Assembly: GCA_032988165.1 (NCBI GenBank)
Contig: JANTQF010000087.1
Location: forward strand, 55,857-119,856
From: Emmonsiellopsis sp. PD_33
Lineage: Eukaryota > Ascomycota > Eurotiomycetes > Onygenales > Ajellomycetaceae
Length of the DNA: 64,000 bases
Reading direction: 5' to 3'
The notes under the pieces were generated by a model. It worked only from the letters and a program-made list of their open reading frames with translations, was not told the DNA's origin and did not search any database. Shown in pieces: positions 34,848 to 45,988 of the stretch (the stretch's first letter is position 1; every line of letters starts with the position of its first letter). Made by a program: the position numbers and the translations under genes.

Positions 34848-36482
34848 GGTGATAATATGATTTGTCGATAGCAGGGATGATATGAGGCGTTGAAGAAAAC
34901 GTGGTGTATGGGATGTTTTTTGGAGGAGCTGGAAGTTTGGTACGACCCCGGAAGCGGCGTGCGGGGATTTTATTCGGTTTGTTGATGGGGCCGGCCTGAT
35001 CCATCGCGGAAGCACTAATCTGCATCCCCGTTGGCGAGCTTGATTTGACGCCCAGTAGCAGCCAGAGATTATGATACATAGTGGGGTGGATTGATAGACG
35101 GAGACAAATCATGATTCATGAGCCCAGCCAGTCAGCAAATCGGAAAACAGCAGCAAGAGTCGCCACAGAGACTGACAACGAGTTATTTTTTTAGGCATTG
35201 CACCGTATATTTTATGCACTGCCGAGGCAGCCAAAAAATAGTTACCATCCTGAGCCAGCTAGAACTTCAGGTTGTTATGAGAGGCGGCTCAGCGCTCACG
35301 AAATTTTATCAGCATCAGCACAGGGAGACAACAGAGATGCAGACATCATAGCTTTTGGATTTCAAGGATTTTCCATATATCAAAATACTCTTGCCCACGA
35401 GCCTCTCGGTGTTTTCAGACATTGCAGACCGCGAGTTAGGGCTACGGGACTGACACTAGGCCGCAAAAGGAAAGGCTGAGCAATGGCCACGCTAGGCCAG
35501 AAAAGGACATCACGTGGTATTTCAATTTTGGGTCATGTGATGCACTTTAGTTTTGGACCAATCAGATTGCAACTTTATCGAGATTTTAGTGTTAGCATGG
35601 AAAATAAATAGTATGGATAGGCAGAATAGAATACCTAACTGGTTAAATGCGGATGAGCAGCATCAAACACCGCTGCAGATACTATTTAGCTGGAGTATCT
35701 TCGGACTCCAGAGCCGACAATTTTAAAATTGGAACCCTGCCACTATCCTGCCCTCCCGATAATCAGCATGGGCTCGTTGATGTTTGCTTCCCTATTTACG
35801 CCCTCCGCCGCCCTACATCGCATCATCTCTGCTGTGTATTCAGGCTCAACTACTAGTATCCGACTACTCCGTACGACGAAGTAGATGATGGAAAAACTAT
35901 CGTCCGGGCTGCACCAAGGCGATCACGTTGCTGCTTTTGCTTCTCCCGAGCTCCTTATGTTACCCTTTTGTCTATAATTAAGGAGGGGGAAGCGAAGAGA
36001 GAAGAGAGATAATAGTTATCCCAGGGTCTCTTGAACTTCAGCGGTCCGGTAATTGTCTTCTTGCCTTGGAATTCGTCAAGCCCAACCTCTGTCAGCGGCA
36101 CAGTTCCAGGATCGGGTGAGGTTGAGCCAAAACTTCCCGTTCTTTCGGCATTCCTCCTCCTCAACGGCGCTATCTCCGAACTACCCCTGATATATTCAGG
36201 GACGAACACCCCGATTCTGGCCCGAAAATGCGGGATCCAAGTGCCGCGAAATGTTTCATAATTTTTCCGTCCACTGACCTTACAGAATGCGGGGGGGGGG
36301 ATCGACGAAACATTCCAATGCCCGATGGTATCGGAGTCTGCTCCTGTGATATCAGCCTGATAGGTGGCTGAAGATATAAGAATGGAGGTCTATCCGCGTA
36401 GAAGAATTCTAGAATAACTGGGTAAGTGATGTTGACGATTATTTGATGGATTATATATCCACTCCCTTTTTCCCCCCTCACG
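34848..36482. other. Intergenic, methyltransferase and GH43 promoters
   Basis: About 1.6 kb between divergent starts. One minus-strand frame (35955-36209) has protein-like composition and is discussed as a finding, but no gene is called. A TATA-like element for the GH43 gene is at 36375-36380. Confidence 0.4.
36375..36380 (+). promoter_or_regulatory. TATA-like box of the GH43 gene
   Basis: TATAAG lies about 105 bases upstream of the GH43 start codon, preceded by AAGA and followed by a purine-rich stretch; distance and sequence fit a core promoter element. Confidence 0.35.
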
Positions 36483-38027
36483 ATGAAAGCCTCAATTGCA
36501 GCCCTATCCCTCGCCACGGCGTCCGCCGTGGCACAGTACCAGAACCCAGTGCTGTGGGAGGATCTCGCGGACATCGATATACTACGCGTGGACGATACCT
36601 TCTACTACTCCGCCTCGACCATGCACTACTCCCCTGGTGCCCCAATTCTACGATCTAACGACCTCGTCAATTGGGAATATGCCGGACACTCGGTCCCCGT
36701 TCTGGACTGGGGTTCCAAGTATGACTTGGACGGTGAACAGGCATATGTCAAGGGGATCTGGGCATCGTTCCTCAACTACCGTCCCAGCACGAAGACGTTT
36801 TACTGGGGCGGATGTATCGAGCAGCGGCAGACGTACATCTACACCGCGCCGGCAGTTGACGGGCCATGGGAGAAACATGACCCCATCGATCACTGCTACT
36901 ATGATGCCGGTCTCCTGATTGACGACGACGACAAAATGTACGTGGCGTATGGCAACACTCAAATCAGCGTAGCTGAGCTCTCGGAGGATGGGCTGAGTGA
37001 GGTGTCATCAAAGCAAGTGTTCCAGGGTGATTTCACCATTGAAGGGTCCCGCTTCTATAAAATCGACGGGAAATACTATATCCTTGTTACTCGGCCCCCG
37101 GATGCGGAATTCGTCCTCATGTCCACTGAGGGTCCGTTCGGCCCTTACACCATGCAACCCCTGGTGGATAGAGTCTCCTCTCCCATCCCTAGTACCGGGT
37201 CCCCCCACCAAGGCGGAATCGTGAGCACCCCCAATGGCGACTGGTACTACATGGCATTTATCGATGCCTATCCCGGCGGACGAGTGCCTGTTCTTGCCCC
37301 CGTCACATTCGACGGACAGGGATGGCCAACAGTTGAGCTCGTCAATGGCGGTTGGGGCCAATCATACCCAAACCCCGCGGTATCCAGCGGGGCGAAGAAA
37401 GTCAAGAAGTCAATCGGCAAAGACACCTTTGAAGGAACCTCCCTCAGCCACGAATGGGAATGGAACCATAACCCAGACACCACCAAATTCTCCGTCGACA
37501 ATGCGCTCTACCTACAAGCCGCAACGGTGACCGACGACCTCTACGCAGCCCGCAATACATTGACACGCCGTATCCCCGGCCCCGCATCCGCCGCTACAAT
37601 CGTCATCGATATCTCTGGCATGACTGATGGCGATCATGCCGGCATCGCGCTGCTGCGCGACCGGTCCGCCTCGATCGGGATCAAACGGAGCGGCGACGCG
37701 GCAAAGATTGTTATGGTCAATGGGATCACAATGGCCGAAGACTGGTCAACTAATAACAAAGGCGAGGAGGTGGATAGCGCTGATGTCCCGTCGGGTACCG
37801 AGAAGCTATGGCTGCGGGCTAAGGCTAATATTGACCCGGCATCGACTGGGTCGGGGAGCTTTGAGTATAGTACTGATGGCGAGAGTTTTACGCCGCTGGG
37901 CAATGAGATTACGTTCAATAGGGAGTGGCAGTTCTTTATGGGGTATCGGTTTGGCATATTTTATTATGCTACCCAGGCGATTGGGGGGACGGTTGTTGTG
38001 TCAGAGTTCGATGTTGCGGAGGCGTGA
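36483..38027 (+). CDS. Secreted GH43 glycoside hydrolase with C-terminal beta-sandwich
   Basis: Single-exon secreted enzyme, 514 residues, likely a beta-xylosidase or alpha-arabinofuranosidase acting on hemicellulose side chains. A signal peptide (MKASIAALSLATASAVA) precedes QYQNPVL. The five-bladed GH43 domain covers about 20-300: the probable general base is Asp30 in LADIDIL, the pKa-modulating Asp141 in YYDAGLLIDDD, and the acid Glu187 in FTIEGSRFY. The usual SPHQGG motif follows near 240. The second half (about 320-514) is a concanavalin-like sandwich of the type appended to GH43 xylosidases, ending in FYYATQAIGGTVVVSEFDV. Together with the GH28 and esterase genes it suggests plant cell-wall use. 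Exact specificity is not readable. Confidence 0.93.
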   Translation: MKASIAALSLATASAVAQYQNPVLWEDLADIDILRVDDTFYYSASTMHYSPGAPILRSNDLVNWEYAGHSVPVLDWGSKYDLDGEQAYVKGIWASFLNYRPSTKTFYWGGCIEQRQTYIYTAPAVDGPWEKHDPIDHCYYDAGLLIDDDDKMYVAYGNTQISVAELSEDGLSEVSSKQVFQGDFTIEGSRFYKIDGKYYILVTRPPDAEFVLMSTEGPFGPYTMQPLVDRVSSPIPSTGSPHQGGIVSTPNGDWYYMAFIDAYPGGRVPVLAPVTFDGQGWPTVELVNGGWGQSYPNPAVSSGAKKVKKSIGKDTFEGTSLSHEWEWNHNPDTTKFSVDNALYLQAATVTDDLYAARNTLTRRIPGPASAATIVIDISGMTDGDHAGIALLRDRSASIGIKRSGDAAKIVMVNGITMAEDWSTNNKGEEVDSADVPSGTEKLWLRAKANIDPASTGSGSFEYSTDGESFTPLGNEITFNREWQFFMGYRFGIFYYATQAIGGTVVVSEFDVAEA

Positions 38028-38641
38028 GCAGGTTGTTTAGGGAGATGGCTGTTAATTTGGAGCGTTTGTTGGATTCTTATTGCCCCTGAATCTTTTATTT
38101 AGTTAACTGCTGGTTACTGAAGGTTGGGTAGTTGAGGAAATTTTACTGTTTTATGATTTAAATCCTTGTTAACTGACTACCACATATGCACACACACACA
38201 CACACACACACACATAAAAAGCGCAAGGAGATTATTAACGCCTGATATATCCAAATTTTTTTTCTTCCCCCCCTTTTTTTAAAGGATAGTACAGGTAGGT
38301 TTGGTTTCTTAGTTTTACTCCTGAACAGCTTTGAAGGCCCGGATTGTGATTCAGCAAACTCACCATGGGGGTCGACCCCTGGAGCAGTGCGCCCCGGGAG
38401 TAGGCTGGCCGTGGGACACACCACCAACAGACGTTGTCACAGAGTATTACAACAGTTCACCAATCAGGGGTAATGCCTGGCAACTCGTGTCAATGTTGTT
38501 GAATGAATATTCCAAGTCCAACCAGAATTTAGCTATTTCATCCTTTAAGTTGCAGCAAGAATCAGGTCTTTTTGCAATGAACTTCAACAGCCACACTAGG
38601 ACAAAGAGGTGTCCAGAATGCCCCATCTGCCATCCTAATTT
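38028..38641. other. GH43 3' flank
   Basis: About 600 bases with the CA repeat and T/C homopolymers; no gene seen. Confidence 0.4.
38189..38214. repeat. CA dinucleotide microsatellite
   Basis: About 13 CA units in the 3' flank of the GH43 gene, followed shortly by A- and T-runs. Ordinary slippage repeat, useful as a polymorphic marker. Confidence 0.9.
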
Positions 38642-39064
38642 TCAGTGAGGTAACCGGGGGGGTCCTTTGGCGCTGACATTTAATCTCGTATGGTGTTTAG
38701 ATTGGAGGTGTCTACTGTAAGACTTAATGAAGTATGGTTCACCTAGACTCGTCCTGAGCCGCTTAAGCATCTCCCGTTCAGGTGTAAAACCAAACAACTG
38801 CAGTAGATTTATCTCCCTTGCCACTTTAGTGGTGTTCATTGGTGGTCGCGAGGAAGATGGTAGCTCCATACGCTCTAAATCATGCTTGATATTGTCGAAC
38901 ATTTCCTCTATGAGGTTCAGGACCAGAGGGAGATGGGCGTTGTCGTGTATACCTATTTGCTGTTTCTTGACTGCATTCTTGATATCTTCATCGGTCGTCT
39001 CCGGAGGAAAAATCAATTTATTGCCGGCTTGCCACTCATTTTGAATGAGCCGTATCTCCCACAT
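38642..39064 (-). pseudogene. Unrecognised 140-residue frame, possible relic C-terminus
   Basis: Charged, helix-rich protein-like frame (DIKNAVKKQQIGIHDNAHLP, then LVLNLIEEMFDNIKHDLERM and EREMLKRLRTSLGEPYFIKS). A TGA lies immediately before its ATG in the same frame, so it may be the end of a longer, broken gene. No family recognised. It begins a series of minus-strand coding-like fragments that run to about 44.9 kb. Confidence 0.3.
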
Positions 39065-40986
39065 TCAAATAGGGTTACTAGCATCTCCTCACTAATGAGA
39101 TATAGACAATTGATGGTCTTAGTGATGCATCCATTAGGTGTCTGACACTGCGGACTGCCCATATGACACACACCATGGCGAGTTCATTGGCCATAACGCG
39201 ATTCCGCCGTTGTCAAGAGCTTGCTTGGAACAGGATGGACTGTGCTAAGCCTTGTCGCGGGGGGTTTGCGAAGTCCATAGTCTTATGCGCCGGCCAGGTA
39301 TATTTCCTATGGAATACTCAGCAGCGTCTTCCTTGGTGGACCCAGTAACAACATCCTCCAGGTCTGAATCTTCCCCCTCTGGATCACTATCCTGATCACT
39401 ATCATTGTGACCCATGTCCATAATGCTCAGTTCGTCCTTCCTGCCTGGTATATACTTTTGAGGTACCTCAGACTCTTTGGAAACCTAGCCCTTCTGTTCC
39501 TCTAATAACCCCATGCCTCTTACCCTCTCACATCATGGTTTCATATCCTCCCTCTCATCCTCTTACTTCGCAGTAGCGTTTTGCGGCTTCTATTTAGCCC
39601 CTGAGCAGGACTAACAGTTCGAGCGTATGGTCCCTCGTTTGTAGCGTACGAGGTTAGATGATGGGTGGTGCGGATTACTTCGACTGGTAGAATTGCGGAC
39701 ATCCCGTGCAGTCGATTGTCGAAGGAGAGGAGGTAATTCCCGGCGAAGGACTCGGATCGGTACTTTCGGTTATCCCGTCAGTACTGAAGACATGCTACCA
39801 TCTGCCACAAGGCGTGCGTAAGCGTCATAGAAATCTCATAAGAAAAGCTTGATTACGTGGGTTTGCGGAGTTCCCATTGTCATAGTGCGGTCGGAGTCCC
39901 TGTGGAACTGGGTCCAGAGCAAGGCAGGTGTCTGACTCGATGGTTTTCTTCATGGCAATGATGGCTTCATTCAAATTATCCACAAGGTTGTTCATCAATA
40001 AGGCATTTTGTTCGTTTTGTTTGTTCATGATGTTAAGCTGGGTAGATAAATTGAAATAGGGAATAATGGATTAAGTGGTCTCTTCATCCATAGGTTTATG
40101 ATGGGCATTATAATTCCCAGCCATCTTGTTGAACCGCTTTAAAGGAAGTTGGGTTAAGGGAGGTAGAAATAGATATCCAATGCGACTGGGCAAACTGCAA
40201 GTTAGAGATATTAGGTCATCCTATAATAGCAGAAAGATGTGGTAGACCTCAAATAATCTAAGACAAAAAGCGGATTGAAAGATTTCTGGAATCTAAGGAG
40301 CCATTGCTACTCAAGAAGAGTTTTGTAAGGCGACGAGGTGAAAATGATATGGAAGTGAGAAGTGTGTTGTGGGAGTTGTAATGGCGGTTGAAGAGACGAG
40401 AAGTGGTGGAATGCCACAGTAGCACCATGGGAGGAGCCCCAAACCTCTGCATGCACACAATATCTACACATCCTGATCCCATTTTTTGGTGCCAGTAGAT
40501 CATGTTTGCTGCACCCTGGGCACTCGCATAGATTTTCGTCCTTCTTTTGAGTTCTGATCATTAACTGACGCCAGTCTCAGCGACACAGGATGCGGTGATC
40601 GCAAGCCAATGAAGCATCGTTAGTGAAATAAGGTAGATTTTTGTAAAGAGTTTGGTAACTGTGTTATAGGATATGTTCGTTAATGTGGTTGAAGAGAGGA
40701 GAAAAGGCGGAATGCCAGACTTAAGGGGGGACCTCAAATCCATCCCACACCCCAAAACGGAAAGGCCCGAATCTCTCCCACTACGGCCCCTATCCTATTG
40801 TCTGGTTAGCAGCTGTATCTAGACGAATGAATGGTAGCCCTGTCCTACACCGGTCACGGCCCCGCCTTTTCAAGGCCTGCCGCGAGCCAGACGGACAGTT
40901 GAACACTGGTGCTATAATAGGAACTGTCTGGAAATGCAGACACACAACCCAGCGTGACGTTTCCAATGTTGTAGTTACTGTCATCA
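39065..40986. other. Relic region with degenerate direct duplication
   Basis: No intact gene. Minus-strand fragments at 39825-40028 (LVDNLNEAIIAMKK helix) and 40307-40561 (cysteine-rich ECPGCSKHD and MCRYC) look coding-derived. Stretches around 40318-40447 and 40640-40745 resemble each other, suggesting an old duplication. Confidence 0.3.
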
Positions 40987-41247
40987 TTATCCAGTGAGAC
41001 GACATATCAGATTCTCGCCGGTGCGCAGGCACCAGCCACAATCCCCAGGCCCATCGCACGAAACTATCGACTTTTCTTTTAATCCAAATACCTCCTTGCT
41101 AATCCGCTTCATCAACTCTCGCAGACGAGGAGACTCGCGCATCACCAGTGTGAGGGCTTTCCGGCGGTTTTCAGGCATAATCGGGTCGCAGACGTCTGGG
41201 AATGGGAGTGGGCAATCGGGATTGCAATGTTCAGGTATGCCTGACAA
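40987..41247 (-). pseudogene. Cysteine-rich relic frame
   Basis: 86-residue frame with CNPDCPLPFPDVCDP at its start and CDGPGDCGWC near its end around a basic helix (RRKALTLVMRESPRLRELMK). The regular Cys pairs suggest a former metal-binding or disulfide domain. No family recognised, and no flanking exons could be joined. Could still be a small real gene. Confidence 0.25.
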
Positions 41248-42399
41248 TCATAAGTTTTAGCATTAAACTAGAGTTCAATATGCCTATTTGTATCAGCCAG
41301 GGTATAGTTTTCTGCTCCATGAGGACCACAGTATTCGATTGACATGGTGTAGAGCTAATTATCAGAGTTAAGGGGAAGTGATAGGTGGATAAAAATGTCT
41401 CTATGACCAATTTTATGCGGCAGCCTTGTATAGATAGCCTCTGTACACTGGCTGGCAAAGGTTCCATTGCTTTGCAGGAGAACTGTCTTGATTAAGTAAA
41501 AATGAGGTATGAATGACTGATGCTGAGTATAAGACTGGAATCCTCCATTAAATGTGGGTTTATGATAGAGGACCTCTGGAACGTCAAGGTTGATTTGCTG
41601 AAGTTTTTTCCTGGTTTGGGTATTGAGGATGGTTAGGCAGAAAACCACCATGTTCGGACTGGTGGTTTGGAAGTCTGTTCCGTCGGTGCCAGGCGTTCCT
41701 GTAAACCGTCGATTCTTATAGATTGCAGCCGTAGCGATCCGTCTATTCGGGAGAGTTAGAAACATCTTAACAAAACCAAGCTTCCCCAGGACGACTGACT
41801 GTTTGCCGGGGAGGGTACAAGAAGTTGAAGCAGACTTTCGTTGACGCCCAGTACAATATAAGAATCCATGAGCCCTCTAAAGACTCATAGATGGGATAAA
41901 GGAAGGACCACAAAAAGGCGCAGGATCTCTCAGATTTTCGTAGGGAAACTTCCCGTCATCCGAACGAGCGTATTTTGGGGTATCTAGATGTGTTCCTCGT
42001 TTTCACGGAAGCCCTATAGGATGCAGGCAGAGCATCGTATCGGGCAGGTGACCGTAACCAATCGACTATAGCTGTAGAGAATTGGAGGGGTCCGGGAGCT
42101 ATCTTTCGAATAAAGCTGTTCAAAAACGGCGCGTAATGCTTGATTCTGCCCTTTTTGATAAAGAACACGCAGGTCTGACTCGATATGACGATCCGCAAGA
42201 AGACTCTTGCTCCTCCTTGCTATAGTGTGAGACAGGAACGAGAGCAAAAGGGCAATATCCACTGAAAAATCGTTTACGGACGACACGATCGGTGCGGCAT
42301 TCGTAAGGGAAATGGAATCGACAACGAAGCTGGCCAGCTAGACGCTCTTTGCGAAGGCAATATTTCGTGCTGCAGTGATGGCGCTGCACAAGATTTAGG
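41248..42399 (-). other. Relic region, unassigned
   Basis: Contains a 136-residue minus-strand frame (41355-41765) with protein-like content (NMVVFCLTILNTQTRKK) but no known domain, and shorter overlapping frames. Nothing intact is supported. Confidence 0.25.
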
Positions 42400-42760
42400 A
42401 CCGATAAACATGGGCGATTCCCGAGCGAATGAATAAAACGCGAGCACTGCTGTCGATGGTGAGCACTGAGCGGCCAACATTCCAGATGATTTCGAGCTCC
42501 CAACAAGGTTTAGGAGGCATAACTAGCTGTAGCCAGCTGAGTTTCTCGACGGTCTGACAGCCATTTAAACACTGACCTCTTCCAGTGAAATGTCTTCGGG
42601 GCGTTGGTTGGTGGTGATGAGAGACAGCCAGTGGATAGTCGTAACCGTATTTGTAGCAGTCACGACACACAGACTAACCCTCCATTTCGATTCCCATCGA
42701 AGGCACAATCTGAAGGACTTCGAATTCGAGCCTGTCGGCCAAATTTACAAGGATCTGCGG
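42400..42760 (-). pseudogene. Coding relic interrupted by in-frame TAG
   Basis: On the minus strand ILVNLADRLEFEVLQIVPSM continues through an in-frame TAG (near 42678-42680) into CRDCYKYGYDYPL and GQCLNGCQTVEKL. Both sides read like real protein, so this is better explained as a stop-bearing relic than as chance. No family recognised. Confidence 0.3.
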
Positions 42761-43334
42761 CCATCGTTGTTCGTAGATTTGGAGGGAGATGGGAAAGTCG
42801 GGTAGTCCACAGGCAAGGTCTTTCTTTCGTAGGACGGACACTCTTTGCTGGGGACCTCCGTAACGGTTTCGCCCAGCCGGAGCATCAGTACAATGGATAA
42901 AGATAAGTAATCCTTAATCTCCTGTCGTGGTTGTTGTAGCAAGCTTCATGTTTAACTGAAGTCATCGGTGATGTTAGACTGATTATTCCTTGTCAATCAT
43001 ACAACTCTAACATAAAATGTTGCGGATTCCGTTAAAGTCTGGTCGGCAGCTCCGGTGGCCTTCATTTGTTTTGGCTTGCATTTGATATTCCCCAATGACG
43101 CCAGCTTTCCTTGAGGCCAGTTCCCCTGATGCCTATCTAGGAGGTCGAAAAGCACAACAATAGGTGCTTGATTCTGGCATCATCATTCTGCGGTGACATA
43201 TCTCCAAGAAAAGCCATGCAAGATGCAATAGTCTGAATAACCTGACCATTGATACTAGTTATTTCTTTCTACCTGAGGGTAGTTAGGTCTCATTAACCCT
43301 GAGGATAAGACATTGAGGGACAGAGCATGTCCAT

Positions 43335-43560
43335 GCTCGGTGACAGCGAATTCAAGCTTCATGACCATTTCAGTAAGATTCTGAAAGTTGTTTTGATACT
43401 GAAGGATGATAAATGGGGGTTAATCTTAACCCTTAATTGCTCCGATCTGGAGATAGTTTTGGAGCCAGCCTGTGATGTCAAGGTACGTCTCAAGTATCTC
43501 TGAGAATTTCAACTTCGCCGGGGCGGCCACACAGTCGTCTGTAAGGGTACGTCCTAGCGA
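43335..43560 (-). pseudogene. Helical coding relic with frame breaks
   Basis: Minus strand: KLKFSEILETYLDITGWLQN ends at a stop, and about 30 bases on a second frame gives NNFQNLTEMVMKLEFAVTEH. The two amphipathic helices look like parts of one protein split by a small indel. Unrecognised. Confidence 0.3.
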
Positions 43561-43663
43561 CGAGGATTTGTGGCCCGATATGTGGACGGCCACAAACCAA
43601 TGTAGGCCTTATCTTCTTCACGACATTCTCCTGTCTCAGTGCAGCATATTCCATCTATCCCCC

Positions 43664-44035
43664 CTACTCTTCCTCGTCGTTAATGTCGTAAAGAGCCCTC
43701 CAATCGTCTAGACCAAGTCGCAGTGTGCTCATCCCAAGGCAGTCCTGGTGAGCTGGTCCGTAACTGCGCTGACAGGCCGTGATTATTCCTGAGCCAATAT
43801 TTTGAAGAGACACATTCTCATGTGCTTCGAACAGGTCGGGGACCTTGGAGGTAAGGCGATCTCGTATGTCTGGTTCGTGATTTCGCTCTGTCCATCCGTT
43901 TGGGATCGTGATGCAGTCGAATATATTATACGGTGACTCTGAGGACTTTGAAGTTGGCGGACCAAAATTCGCTGAGGAAGTTCCATCACTATTGGAGATG
44001 ATAACAGTTGGAGTATCCCGATCACCAATAGCCAC
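43664..44035 (-). pseudogene. Unrecognised 123-residue C-terminal-like fragment
   Basis: Coding-like frame with varied composition (DCITIPNGWTERNHEPDIRD, then LRLGLDDWRALYDIN and an acidic end). It stays open upstream of the ATG for about 20 codons until a TAA, so the start is not natural. It may belong with the coiled-coil fragment at 44436-44874. Confidence 0.3.
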
Positions 44036-44435
44036 ATGGAGGAATAAGTGGCAGCCCCGTTGCTGGCCATCCCATATTTAAATGTCGTTCGTTTGCTGGC
44101 CTTGCAGGTGACAGTCATGCTTGCATCGTATTTGCCCGTAGGTAGCCCTAGAATGATATTGACTGTGACCGTGTGGAAAATCTCTGCCCCTGTAAGAACT
44201 GTTTGGCCTCCGTGACTCCGCCAGCGATGATCGTATGAATCAGCTCCAATTCTACCACATTAGACGTCCTGAATCCAATGCCATCCGTAAACTCATGCTC
44301 CTTTTTTCGTATTTTTGGGCGGAGAATAAGTAAATAAAGAACTAAAACAACAAAAGGGGAGGGAAAAAATCAGCGATTACTCTTTCTGTTTTCTCCTATA
44401 ATTAAGATCGGTGAGATTAGAATGGTATAGCTGAA

Positions 44436-44874
44436 TTATTGTATCGTTGGTCGAATATAGGAGCGGGTAACGCTAGAAACATGCTCGTTGCCATTCGGAC
44501 GGAGGCCGTTAGCTCCCAAGGAACTGGAATTTCGGAAAGGGGCTTCGGCGTGTTGCAGCAGCGCCTTGGCTGTGTCAAGCTCCTGGCTGAGAGCAACCCC
44601 TCCGGCCACGGAACTTTCCAACTGCTGCTGCATCGCAAGCGCCAGCCCAGAGTTCTCGCCAGCTTGTGGAATCGCCATCTTAGTGTCGTGCAATTCCGAG
44701 ACTTTGGCGTAGTCTCGAGCTTAGTAAATCATACTTCCTGGTAGCCTTAGATGCCCGAGCTTCCTTATTTCGTTGTTTGCTACTCGTTGTCTGGACTCTG
44801 GACGAAATAATGGAGGTGCTCATATTCGTGCAGCTAACAGGATCAGGACGAATTTTCAGCTTGGAGAATCGCAA
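44436..44874 (-). pseudogene. Coiled-coil relic with frameshift
   Basis: A basic amino-terminal part (KQRNKEARASKATRKYDLL) and a coiled-coil part (DYAKVSELHDTKMAIPQ, then AMQQQLESSVAGGVALSQEL) are in different frames meeting near 44705-44720, with a stop just before the second. Together they look like the start of one decayed gene read leftwards. No family recognised. Confidence 0.3.
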
Positions 44875-45988
44875 GTGAGTCGCAGTATTCGTAACCTAGG
44901 TTCTTCGCAGGATGGGCCTGAGTTGTCTCCTGTCTTGTTATATTTAACGACTTCCACATCCTTGTTCTGTCATTTGGGCCACTTTCCATCATTTTTTGCC
45001 TTGTGTACTTGACAATGGTGGTATTAGAGGGTCAATAATGCCCAATTAAAGTCTTCTGGCATTACCTGCTTGGGTCCAAATGGATCACTGCGGTTGGGAA
45101 GAGCGATACTCGTTCGTTGAAATTGTATATCTCCTTCACGTCACAGTTTTTCGCGTTGGCCAGGATCTTGGGCCTTGTTCCATATGTTTCGGGGTCTTGA
45201 CTTTCTCTTCCGCAGGGCGGGATGGTGTGCCGGACCGCGTATGTCCCAACCGTTCGCCGTATCAAGACGAGTCTTCAGCTTAGAGAATCATAAGGTGTTC
45301 CTAGGGAGAAAGGATAGCGCTCGGGTGATTTTGACGCTGCTTCCCATCTGTGCATTGGACATGCCTAGGAGGAGCTGGGTAACGGAACTAGGGTATTTGG
45401 AATCTGGTATGGTTGATATATAAGCGAAGTACTCGATGTGGATGTGTACGTCGTAGTCCACGGGTATCGGTAGAGGAGGTATGTAGATAGAAATAAATCG
45501 TATGGTAAATTATTAGTAGTTGGAGAAGCCTGGTTTGCCGTGGTCGAAGGGATCTCGGGAGGCAGAAGGAAGAAAATGGCTGAGTCGAGGGGGGAAGGAT
45601 AAAGTCCCTGCATGATCCAAGTCACTTCCCGGCGCTGTTGTTAATTTGAGTTGGTAATTCTAGTACTGTGAATCTGTGGCCATACCATATACTTCCTTTC
45701 ACTATCCTTGTTCACGATGGGATCTTCACATATTTTGAGATGCGGGAGTGATTAGCCCGTAATGAAGGATATGGGCAAGACGGTAGGGAATGATTGCCCT
45801 AGCCCAAGTCCAGTAGAGGAAATATACCCAAGAAACAAAAATTTCTGTAAATATCATGGAGGTATCCGGTCTAATAAATGATTAGCTAGAAACAAAAGCC
45901 GCCAAGTGCGCTACGACAAGATAAAGGAAGAATCCATAGAAAAACGGCAAAAGACAATAAATCAATCATCAGAGAGTATCTCCATCAT
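44875..45988. other. Intergenic, thiolase 3' flank
   Basis: About 1.1 kb with only short, low-information frames. Nothing supported. Confidence 0.35.

Noticed and set aside
38642..44874. Transposon or retroelement as the explanation for the relic region
   Set aside because: No reverse transcriptase, integrase, transposase, long terminal repeat or terminal inverted repeat could be recognised; left as unexplained.
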